A stretch of 64,000 bases of DNA, taken from contig MU832140.1 of NCBI GenBank assembly GCA_029204225.1, positions 1-64,000 on the forward strand, in the 5' to 3' direction. Both the position numbers and the translations under genes were made by a program. This document shows, piece by piece, positions 32,242 through 41,802 of the stretch. The notes below the pieces were generated by a model, which was not told where the DNA came from, ran no database searches, and was given only the letters and a program-made list of their open reading frames with translations. Position 1 is the first letter of the stretch, and every line of letters begins with the position of its first letter. Source of the stretch: Diphasiastrum complanatum. Its lineage: Eukaryota > Streptophyta > Lycopodiopsida > Lycopodiales > Lycopodiaceae.

Positions 32242-33370
32242 CCTATTAGGGCTAAACCCTATCGATCTAACCTTGTCTATCGTGAGAGGGTCGACAAAGA
32301 TATTAAGAAATTGTTGGATGTTGGTTTCATTTATGAAGTTCAACATACTGATTGGGTATCACCCATTGTGGTTGTACCCAAGAAAAACGGCAAGCTTCGT
32401 ATCTGTGTTGATCTCAAAAACCTTAATGCGGTTACGAAGAAAGACCATTTTCCCCTGTCTTTAACGACCCAAATCCTAGAGGAAATGGCAGGAGCTGAAG
32501 CTTTCAGCTTCTTGGATGGATTTAGCGGATATTTCCTTGTTCAAATAGCCCCTGAAGATAAACATAAAACGGCCTTTGCAACAGAGAACATGGTTTATGC
32601 TTATAACATTATGCCTTTTGGCTTATGCAACGTCCCTTCAACATTCCAAAGGGTCATGCAACTGGCCTTTCAAGATCTGTTACATCGAATCGTGGAGATT
32701 TATCTCGACGATCTAGGTGTACATTCCTCCGCAGCTACGCACCTAGACGCCCTGGAGAAAATCTTCATTCATTGTCATAGATTTGGAATCTCACTAAATC
32801 CTGATAAATGCCAAATATGGGTCACCCATGGGGTCGTACTCAAGCATATAATTTCAAAGGATGGTATTTCTACCGACCCGTCAAAAATCAAGGTTATAGT
32901 AGAAATGCCCTTACCTGCAACAGTGAAGGAAGTATATGTCTTCCTCGGTCATACAAATTATTATCGCATCTTTATAATCGACTATGCCGACAAGGCACGC
33001 CTCATTTATTTAGTTGTGGTAGATCCTCGCTGGACCGAAGAAAGAATTAAGGCCTTTGAGGAGTTGAAAACAGCCCTCACCACGACTCCCATACTCCACT
33101 CACCAGATTACATGAAAGATTTTCATGTGCATACTGACGCAAGTAAGTATGCAAAGACTTCTCAATACGTTTCTTGAGCAGGCAATTGGTGCCTGCTGAA
33201 GTAAACTATACAACCACCGAGAGAGAAGCATTGGCGATGGTCTATGTTGTGCAACAACTAAGACATTATTTATTAGGCCAGACCTTTGCGTTCTACACAA
33301 ACCATCAAGCCCTTCTATATACCGTTAATAAATCCTATAAACGGGACATATAGCTCGATGGCTGTTGATT
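32242..33370 (+). pseudogene. Ty3 reverse transcriptase and RNase H start
   Basis: The RT is nearly complete: DWVSPIVVVPKKNGKLRICV, FLDGFSGYFLVQIAP, MPFGLCNVPSTFQRVM, the catalytic IYLDDLGVHS (YLDD), NPDKCQIWVTHG and FLGHTNYYRIFI of the connection. RNase H starts with FHVHTDASKYA and is broken by a stop at 33175 and by frameshifts, then continues as TTEREALAMVYVVQQLRHYL. DDLGVHS after the catalytic Asps is shared with the element at 47 kb. Confidence 0.88.
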
Positions 33371-34344
33371 TTAGAGAAATTTAATTTCCACGTAGTCGTT
33401 CAAAAAGGGACCCAACATTTCATGGCGGACCACCTTTCCAAACTACCAAGTGCTGAAAAAGCAACTGCACCAGTAAACGATGATCTCGCTGATGCATGTC
33501 TTTTTCAGATCGATGCTACACCCTTATGGGCTGAGGAGATCACTCAGTTCCTCACAACAGACAGACTCAAAGCAGGCATGAGTACGACTGCAAAATTTTT
33601 TTTTTTGCTAAAAGCAGCGCCCTTTCAGTTAATTGCGAGACAACTTTACAAAAGGGGTGTTGACGGTATCATTTGTCGATGTGCTTATGAATCTGAGATA
33701 TGACCTATCATATCTCAGGCTCATGAGAGCATTGGAGGTGGCCACTTTTCTGCTAAAGCCACAACAAAGATTATCCTTCGAGCAGGACTGTGGTGGCCAT
33801 CTTTTGAAGGGCACGTTTGTTGTCATTAAAACGTGTGATGTTTGTCAACGAGCCAAAAAAAATACCAAAGCAGACTCCACACCATTGACTCCCATTATAG
33901 AAGGCGAAGCCTTCCATAAGTGGAGAATTGACTTTGTTGGACCAATCAGTCCAGCTGGAAAACATAACCAAGCTCGTTACATCCTCATAGCCACAGATTA
34001 CGCCACTAAGTGGGTGGAGGCTCGAGCAACGAAGGACGCCAACGCAAAAACAGTCGTGCATTTTCTTTACGAAAACATTATTACACGTTTTGGCTGTCCC
34101 ATCGAGCTAGTTAGTGATCGCGGCACGTATTTTTTAAATGCTATCATTGACAATCTCCTACGCCATTACCTTGTTGTTCATAGAAAAAGTACACCATACT
34201 ACCCTAGATGTAATGGCCAGGCTGAATCAACTAACAAGACGATATGTAAAATTTTGACCAAGATAGTTAAAACCAGTCAATCTGATTGGAATACAAAACT
34301 TTTCTCAGCTATTTGGGCTTACCGCACCACCCCGAAAAAAGCCA
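33371..34344 (+). pseudogene. Ty3 RNase H end and integrase core, first half
   Basis: The RNase H tail (FNFHVVVQKGTQHFMADHLSK) runs into the linker LWAEEITQFLTTDRLK. The integrase zinc-binding region is legible in two frames (HFSAKATTKIILRAG; CDVCQRAKKNT). The catalytic core follows: WRIDFVGPISPAGK, ATDYATKWVEARA, ELVSDRGTYFLNAI and RCNGQAESTNKTI, holding the D, D and E. At 34344 the frame is interrupted by a solo LTR and resumes at 35037. Confidence 0.87.
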
Positions 34345-34349
34345 CTGAG
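34345..34349 (+). repeat. Target-site duplication, left copy
   Basis: CTGAG immediately before the solo LTR, identical to 35032-35036 after it. A 5-bp duplication is what LTR-retrotransposon integrases leave. Confidence 0.85.
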
Positions 34350-35031
34350 TGTAAAAATTACAGCAAATAAGGATCCTAAAACACTTGAAATGATGAGGGA
34401 AACAATAGATTATGATTTCATAAGATTAGCACAAGTTGAACCATCAAAATCCATCAAAAATCTATGCTTGAACCTCACTAAATGGCCCAAATCCTTGAAG
34501 AAGGCTTCACACGTGTGAAAGTACGGCCTCCCACAGTCTGAGTACTGTACACCAGACCTACATTCAATCCTATCATCATTAGTAATCACAAGTACTCAAA
34601 CAATTATGAACATAGAGAGCAATTGCACCATTATGAGAGAAAAAACATGAAATTGCTTGATTGATTTTGGTGAGATATCATCACCTATATATACATGATC
34701 CATCACGGTTTTGGGCAGGTATGAGTAGCCCTAAACCTATCCCTAATGCTAATTTTGGTGGATCTTTCATCCCTACCAAGTTAGGGTTGGAATCTTGGAG
34801 ATCCCTCAACAATGCAAAAATTACCAAAAATAGCTCCTATTTTTTCTCCCTTGTATCTAAGCATAATTTGGACTCATTCCAAAGGTTCTAACACTTAGGT
34901 CTACTTGAGAACATCCTTATGAATGGAATCCTATGCTATTTGGCACGTGTGACAAGCCACATCATGACCATCTAGCTATTTACAAGTCATATGACCAAAA
35001 CTAGTCAAGCTAGAATTGTGAATTTTTAACA
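34350..35031 (+). mobile_element. Solo LTR inserted in the integrase frame
   Basis: A 682-bp segment starts TGTAAAAATTAC and ends AATTTTTAACA, so the ends are TG...CA with short inverted repeats. It has CTGAG on both sides and a TATA box (CTATATATACATG) near 34686. Removing it restores the integrase frame (RTTPKKATE joined to WVTPFHLVYGQ). It contains the palindrome TTCACACGTGTGAA at about 34506. No internal coding remains, so LTR-LTR recombination removed the body. Orientation is taken from the TATA box. Confidence 0.92.
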
Positions 35032-35036
35032 CTGAG
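35032..35036 (+). repeat. Target-site duplication, right copy
   Basis: CTGAG directly after the solo LTR, paired with 34345-34349. Confidence 0.85.
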
Positions 35037-35500
35037 TGGGTTACCCCTTTCCACTTAGTATATGGTCAAGAGGCGGTAATGCCAGTAGAATTCTTATTCC
35101 CATCATTACGAGTCATGGAAGCTTTTTCAACAGATCTTTGTGAAAAGCTACAATCGAACAACAACTCAAAACCAGGCTATTTACATTAACCTAGTTATGC
35201 GAGACAAGACTTATATCTTACCACGCACAACTGGTTTACAAACGACGCCAAAAGGCTTGGCATGATCGTCACCTACACAATAAAGATCTACATATAGGTG
35301 ACCAGGTGTTTCTTTATACATCCAAGAAACACCCCAGCAAATTGAAATTCAGAAGTGAGGGGTCGTATGTTATTAATAAAGTCTTTCCTACTGGTGCAGT
35401 CCAGTTGCAAACACTTGACAGAATCCTCCTAGACACTGTCGTAAACGGTGGTCGTCTAAGGCGGTATTACAAAGAGTTGTTTTTTGTTGACCCAATTTAA
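35037..35500 (+). pseudogene. Ty3 integrase C-terminus, second half
   Basis: The sequence continues WVTPFHLVYGQEAVMPVEFL, FPSLRVMEAFSTDL, then after stops and frameshifts gives the GDQVFLYTSKKHPSKLKF SH3-like domain and SEGSYVINKVFPTGAVQL, and ends at 35500 with GGRLRRYYKELFFVDPI. No chromodomain follows, unlike the fragments at 5.5-6.2 kb, which supports a non-chromovirus lineage. Confidence 0.85.
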
Positions 35501-35880
35501 CATCTTTTTCCTAGTATATATTTTACATTTTTTATTCTTTCTTTCTATTTTTCTTATGTTCTTGCTTGTAGTTCTAGTTTTGCATGCCTATTTTTCACCT
35601 CATTCCTTGTTTATACTTCATACCATTACTTATGTACTTTCTATGCATTCTCTTCTTCTTGTACATACTCATGGGTCATGGATGTTCTAGATCAACAAAT
35701 GATAGGCTACACCATCGGAAATGATTCTCACACTGTAGCCACCTCATCTCTATCTAACTAGTATCTCAGGCATACAAAGCATTCCTAGGGATACACTCTA
35801 TTCATAAGAACTTCTACTCTAGGCCACAGTCATATTTTCCCCTTGAAGTTCTTCACTTGCATCACACGGATCCATTCCTT
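35501..35880. other. Untranslated 3' region of the Ty3 element
   Basis: T-rich sequence after the integrase stop with no open frame that looks coding. It leads into the 25-bp array. Confidence 0.4.
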
Positions 35881-35900
35881 CATATTGGGATTTTGTCAAA

Positions 35901-36140
35901 TCTCAACCGACGGGATCCATTCAAATCTCAACCGACGAGATCCGCTCAAATCTCAACCGATGGGATTTTGTCAAATCTCAACCGATGGGATCCACTCAAA
36001 TCTCAACCGACGGAATCCGCTCAAATCTCGACCGACGGGATTCGCTCAGATCTGAACTGATGGATTTTTATCAGATCTCGACCGACGTGACTCTCTCAGA
36101 TCTCGATTGACGCGACTCCATCAAATCTCGACTGACGTTT
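35901..36140 (+). repeat. 25-bp tandem array, ten units
   Basis: The core TCTCRACCGACG begins at 35901, 35926, 35951, 35976, 36001, 36026, 36051, 36076, 36101 and 36126, a strict 25-bp period. The spacer reads GGATCCGCTCAAA or a close variant. The core is the same as in the 27.4-28.2 kb array, so the two ends of this element carry related arrays. Confidence 0.93.
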
Positions 36141-37251
36141 CTCATTCAAAATCCAACAAACAGACATGTCCCATCGCGTCCAAACCCAACCAACGACGTC
36201 CATAAATGCCATCACCTTGACGCCATGCGCACCTCATCGAAGTGCGAACTCTGGAGCTTTGTGGTGACGATCTACTGGCGATTTCTTGGCTCTCCTACAC
36301 GATCCTGGCGCTCTCTCGTTCTGTGCATCAGTGGTTGCTTCCACACCATCTCCACCTAGTATCAGCCATCATAGTGTGTTTCCCATTGAGAGCGCCATCA
36401 CAAACAGTCTCCAAACCTAATATCGCTAGTGGAGAACAAAGCATTTGAAACATTTTGCATGCTGAGGGGTAGTGTCATGATACCTAGATGCATAATACTT
36501 TGAATTTAAGCTTTGCTCTCATGGGATTGAATTACTAATTGACATGAAAGAAAAATCATCTTCATCTCTTGTTCGCTTTCCATTTGCTTGGAAATAGGAT
36601 TTGAAGGTGGGTGTCCCAAATATTTTGGCATCATTGTCACACCATTATTTTCAGTTTTTTAGCATGTTTGTCATGCTTGAATGGATGTTAGTTTGCATTT
36701 AAAAATCTTGGTTTTGGCATAGTAGGGTTAGAATTAGATTTTTGGTGATTTTAGTTAGATTTTGATAATTTAAGTGATATTAATTGGAATTGTTACTTGT
36801 AATCATTGCGAGTGAGGAGTAGGGCTTTGGATATAGTCCATCAGCGCTAAGATCCACTTGAAACCAAAAAAAATAGACAAATACCAAAGAATATACTCTT
36901 CTACAAATTGGTAGATAAAAATGGAAAAAGCATTATTAGAGTCTAATAACTTTCACCCTTGTAGATCTTGCATGTGTCCATTTCACTTTGTGCATGCCTT
37001 GCATGTCACTATGGATCACTTACAATAAATGCATGTGATATGCCACGAGTTTCTACAAGCATATTATTGCTATTTCTAAGTCTACAATCTATATGCAAGT
37101 TGTAATCAACCAACTAGATATGAAAAATCCATATAGCTCAAATTTGACATTTACATTTATGAAATAACATACTTGCATAGTACAAAGTTTGTAGCAAGCC
37201 TAAAGTCAAGATAGATGATTTTTCAATTTTAACACAACTCCTAAAAAGAAT
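36141..37251. other. 3' flank of the Ty3 element and unassigned DNA
   Basis: GCTGAGGGGTAG at about 36461-36472 looks like a polypurine tract, and TGTCATGATACC after it could start a 3' LTR. TATTTTGGCATCATTGTC near 36622 resembles a decayed Asp-type primer site, so the LTR might be only ~150 bp or this may be another element. 36.9-37.25 kb is the likely 3' untranslated part of the copia element that follows. No genes are seen. Confidence 0.35.
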
Positions 37252-38160
37252 CTATGTTGACTTGAACATGGATCTTGGTATTACTCCAAGGTTGGCTCTA
37301 TGCTTGATGAAGGAATTCTTGCTCAAAGGTTTGGTGAGCAAATCTGCAATACAAGATGATGTGTCGATGTGCTTTAAGTAGGTTTCCCCTCCAATGAGCT
37401 TCTCTATCATGAAGTGATGTGCAACCTCGATGTGTTTGCTCCTTGCATGGAATATCAGATTGTTGGCAAGGGCTTGGGCTGAAATATTGTCACACATGAT
37501 CATAGGTAGATGATCCTCCATGATTATCTTTAGCTCCACTAGCAACCTCTTGATCCAAAGCACTTCCTTTGTTGTAGTAGTGTGAGTGCCTTATACTCAA
37601 CTTCACAAGATAGAGTGATACAGTATCTTGCTTTTTGGAAAGCCAAGATATCAAGTTTCCTCCAAGATATATGACATAAGCACTTGTAGATTTTCGATCT
37701 GCTCTATCACTTGCAAAATCCGAGTCAGAATAGCCAACTATAGAAAGATCTTCACTTTTATACAATAAACCTAAGCACTCTCTTGGCCATTTTCCAATGA
37801 TGAATAGTAGGATGTGCATAGCTTGGCTCAACTTATGAACACTAAAACTTATATCGGGCCTAGTTATTGTGAGCCAAATTAAGGAGCCTATAAGACTCCT
37901 AAAAAGAGTGATGTCCACGAAGGATCTTTCATCACCTTTTACAATTTGCTCCATAGGAGTTTCTATACTCTTACAATATAGCATATTGAACTTTTTAACA
38001 TTGAAAGGGCATACTTGGATTGACATACAAAAGCTTTATCATTAAGAAAGTCAATCTCTAATCCTAATATGTAGTGAATTTTTCCAAGATCTTGCATCTT
38101 GAACTCTTTTCCAAGTGCAACCTTGGTCTCCTCAACTCTAAGGTGATCTACCTTAGGTTT
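37252..38160 (-). pseudogene. Copia reverse transcriptase end and RNase H
   Basis: The sequence joins the RT at LGKEFKMQDLGKIHYILG, then runs through SKYALSMLKS, a frameshift, RSLIGSLIWLTITRPDISF (RT connection), GYSDSDFASDRADRKSTSAY, ISWLSKKQDTVSL (RNase H), another frameshift and IMCDNISAQALANN, FHARSKHIEVAHHF, IADLLTKPL. It ends at 37252. The RT fingers and the catalytic YxDD are absent because of the deletion at about 38133. Confidence 0.88.
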
Positions 38161-38826
38161 CTTCTTAAACAAGACTTCATATGGTGATTTTCTAGCAAGT
38201 ACATTGTGAGGTAATCTATTGCACAAACAGTTTGCACAATTAATTGCTTCTCCCCAATATTCAATAGGCAAAGAAGCTTCAATTTGGATTGCTTTAGCAC
38301 ATTCACATAAAGATCAATTTTTCCTCTCAGCAACTCCATTTTGAGATGGAGAATAAGCACAAGAAAACTCTCTCTTTATTCCTTCACCTTCACAATATTC
38401 ATAAAACTTGTTGGAGATGTATTCACCTCCTCCATCACATCTTAAAGCTTTAACTTTGAAAGAAAACTGTTTCTCAACATAAGCTTTGAAGATTAGGAAG
38501 TGATCAAATACCATAGCTTTTGAGGAAAGTAGATACAACCAAGTATATCTTGTAAAGTCATCAATAAAGGTGACAAAACATGTTGCACCCCCAATACTTT
38601 TAGAAGAAGAAAAATGAACATCCGAGTGTATAAGCTCCAAAGGATGAGTAGTCTTAATAAAAGACTTTTGATATGGATTTCTACGTGATTTTGCAATAGC
38701 AATAGCACAAGCCTCACAAGGCTTGAAATCTTTGAAAAGTGATCTTGGAAGGCCAATAGCCTTATCTTTCTTGATCATAGAAGACATAGACTTAAAGTTA
38801 GGATGCCCCAATCTTCTATGCCACAA
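38133..38826 (-). pseudogene. Copia GAG-pre-integrase and integrase
   Basis: From 38826 the frame reads MWHRRLGHPNFKSMSSM, CEACAIAIAKSRRNPY, then the integrase core LELIHSDVHF (first Asp), FVTFIDDFTRYTWLYLL, LRCDGGGEYISNKF (second Asp) and YSPSQNGVAERKN (Glu). A frameshift near 38314 leads to IEYWGEAINCANCLCNRLP and SPYEVLFKKKPKVDHLRV, where the sequence jumps to RT. The catalytic triad is intact. Confidence 0.9.
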
Positions 38827-38833
38827 CTCCTCC

Positions 38834-40039
38834 TTAGATAAAAGAGCAACTTAAAGAGTTCAACTTAAAAATTTCACCATATTTAGATCCATTAGCTAGG
38901 ACCTCATCATTTTTCTTGATAAAGCAAGTATTGGAATTGAACTTTACATCACAACCACTATCAAGCAACTTTCCAACACTAATCAAGTTCTTTGTAAGTT
39001 TAGGAATAAAAAGAACATTGGAAAGTGAAAGAACTTTAGAAGAAGCAATTTTCAATGGAATGTTGCCAATTCTTTCAATAGAGCACTCATGATCATTTGC
39101 AGTATAAATAGATCTCTTAAGTTCTTTGTAAGGTACAATTGAGTCAAAAGACTCTTTTGAACAGCACATATGTGAAGAAGCTCCACTATCTATATACCAA
39201 GCTCCATCTTTCTTGAAAGGTGATGAAGAAAAACTCGACACCATGAGTGATCCTTCTCCATCACTTGCAACAAAATCTTCTTCAATCTCTTTGGAGAGAT
39301 TTGCTTGCTTGAGTTGGTTTTTCTTCTTGAAGCAATTGGAGGCATAGTGCCCCTTCTTGCCACAAAAGAAACACTTGACTTTTTTCTTCTTGGTCTTTGA
39401 AGTAGAAGGATGAGATGAGTCATCCTCTTCACCATCTTTGTCTCGATCCTTGGCTTTGTCTTTGTTGTATGCTTGAGAAAACTGGTTCTTGCTTATTCCT
39501 TTATGCTTGCCTTTGACAAAGAGGGCTTTGTCACTTCCAACATGCTCGAGTTTGTTCATTCTAGAAAGTTTATAACTTTGCCGAGCTTCTTCAGAGATGA
39601 GAATTCCTTGGAGAGTTTCTAAATTAGGCAACTCCTCCTTAATGGCAAAGGATTGAACAAGATTATCATAGTCATCTTTCAAGCCATTTAGAATGACTTG
39701 AACTAGCTCATCTTGGTTTATTGTAACACCAACACAAGAAAGCTCCCTACAAAGATCTTTTACTCTCAAAACATAGTTTGATGCATTCTCCTCACTTCTT
39801 TGAAAGCTTTGAAAAATCTGATTCCTAAGAGTGAATATTTTAGAAGTATCTTTTGCTTCATAGATGAACTTAAGTGCATCCCAAGCATCTTTAGCTATGG
39901 TGCAAGATCCTATCTCTCTTAGAATTTTTTTAGATACATTCATCTTAATGAAATGTGGAGCCATTCTAGCTCTCTTCTTGTACTTTGGTATTTCAAGTTG
40001 TGCTTGAGACTCCTCCTCGATACCAAGCACTATGTCCAT
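38834..40039 (-). pseudogene. Copia gag and protease
   Basis: One open frame of about 400 residues. The capsid part matches the UBN2-type gag (CTIAKDAWDALKFIYE, YVLRVKDLCRELSCVGV, LNGLKDDYDNLVQSFA), followed by a basic spacer, a zinc knuckle CFFCGKKGHYASNC and the retropepsin core AWYIDSGASSHMCCSKES. The end (VLFIPKLTKNLISVGKLLDS) is the usual lead-in to the GAG-pre-integrase domain, which follows after a frameshift at 38834. The gag N-terminus upstream of 40039 is missing or degraded, since family members have ~60-80 more residues. Confidence 0.9.
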
Positions 40040-40688
40040 AATATCCTAGAGTATCAAAATAGACTCCATTCTAACCTTCCAAATTGAGTAATTAGAGGTA
40101 CTTAGTCTTTCACCTGCTTCTAGGAGATATCCGCCCACATATGCCATAATGTGAAGACTTCTTAGTTATTGGACAATTATATGTTTGAGCTTGTTCCAAT
40201 CAGACTTAATGTTGCTGCTCTTTTTCACTATAGGTATTTTCAAGGATGTACTACCTTCCTATGTGAAAAACTTGCAACAGTATTTGAGATGGATCTCAAA
40301 TATTTCACAAAACAAGATTATCTAGATCAGACACTCAAAATAAATTGAGGTACTTAGACAAGTCTGAATCCTACTTTTGGCACGTGTGAAATGCTTCAAA
40401 AGAAAACACTAATGATACTCAGAAGGCTCAAAGGTATTCAATTAACATCAAACTTAGTCTTGATCTTCAGTTTCTAGTGTAGGATGCTCAAAACAATGGA
40501 TTCAGAACAAACTGCAGCTATATTCAGAATAGATATTCAACTAGAGGACTCTCAGACAAGACACCTAACGAAGTTTGGACAGGCTCCAAACCTTCATCAT
40601 CAAACCTCAAAGTATCCAGATGTATTGTGCGTAGATACCAAAGGAGATCATAAAGAAGCTAGACTCTCACAATATCAATTCTAGTTTC
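40040..40688. other. Unassigned DNA between copia gag and Ty3 LTR
   Basis: Expected position of the copia 5' LTR and primer site. I find GGCACGTGTGAAATGC near 40379, a CACGTG-containing word like those in the other copia LTRs here, but no clear LTR ends and no TGGTATCAGAGC-type site. Confidence 0.35.
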
Positions 40689-41416
40689 TGTAGTGGGTTT
40701 CTTTCCTTGCCTAACCTGAATCCAAGATCTAGTCAATCTAGCATTAAAGAGACGGAGTTAGTTGTCACACGGAGGTTCGTTCCCATGAGAGCGATAGTAT
40801 AGTTCATATTTCAACATGAATGGAAGATCTAACACTAACATCCATTAACACTACTTCCATTAGCCCTAAATCCACAACAATGATAGAAACTTACTCTTCT
40901 CTCTCTCCTTTTCTCTCTCACAAAAAGCATAAGAAATAGCAATCCAATAATGATCAAATCCAACAATCAGAAAATACAAAGGAAGCATGAGAAATGGAGG
41001 AAAAGAAAGGAAGAGCAAGGACATTCATTAATCCATTTCTAAAGAGAACCAATCTGCTTTATTGAAATGAGGAAATGAACATCAGGAGCAACTCGAGTTG
41101 GTCCCTTTTTATAGTAGAGAGGAGGACCCTGGTCTCTGAATTCTATTGGTCCACTCTTGCCTCTCCTTTTATTCAAATTTAAAAAAGTGTGAGAACCATC
41201 AAAATTGGAGGGAAACCCAACTTTATTCACTAACTTGACATTTAGGCCCTGCGACATTAAAAGTCCCGCAAAAAGACCTAAAGTCCTTTTATTAACATTC
41301 TAATTAATCAAATAACTATGTGATCATTGGGTTGGACTTACACACACAGGGTGCCAAATCCCTCTCACTTATTAACTAGGGTTAGGGTTGCCTTGGGATC
41401 CACAAACCCTCCAACA
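40689..41416 (-). mobile_element. Ty3 3' LTR of the four-knuckle element (family A)
   Basis: 728 bp, in inverted orientation to 21318-22061, from TGTTGGAGGGTTTG (41416) to CCCACTACA (40689). TATA (CTACTATAAAAAGGG) and AATAAAG are conserved. It is preceded on the minus strand by a purine tract, as expected for a 3' LTR. Its partner on the 5' side is only represented by the scrambled pieces at 50137-50400. Confidence 0.92.
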
Positions 41417-41432
41417 GTATCCCCCACCAAAA
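41417..41432 (-). other. Polypurine tract
   Basis: On the minus strand GGTGGGGGATAC abuts the LTR start TGTTGG. This is where plus-strand DNA synthesis of the element would be primed. Confidence 0.7.
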
Positions 41433-41802
41433 CTGGTGGCGGTCCCACAACACCTGCAATATGCAGTTATTGGGGACTTTTATTGGCTTCGCGCTGAATC
41501 TTAATTAAATGATATTGCACCTTCTCCATAAAGTCAAGACGTGCAGTATTGAAATCCAAATTATGTGGTAGAAAACAACGGTGGGCTCCGGCAATCCACT
41601 TGGAAGTTGTCCATGAGGTGAAGCGGGATTCCCAAGAGCCTCCCATCATAGCCGCACGGAAATATAGTCAAGCAATCGGCAACGAATCTTTGATTTGCTC
41701 TAAGGCCATCGGGTTATTTGGATCAAATGCCAGGGTAGGAAGGCAATCGTCCCATTTGGTTGCCACTGATGCCAACAGAGTTAGATCTTTTGCAAACATT
41801 GC

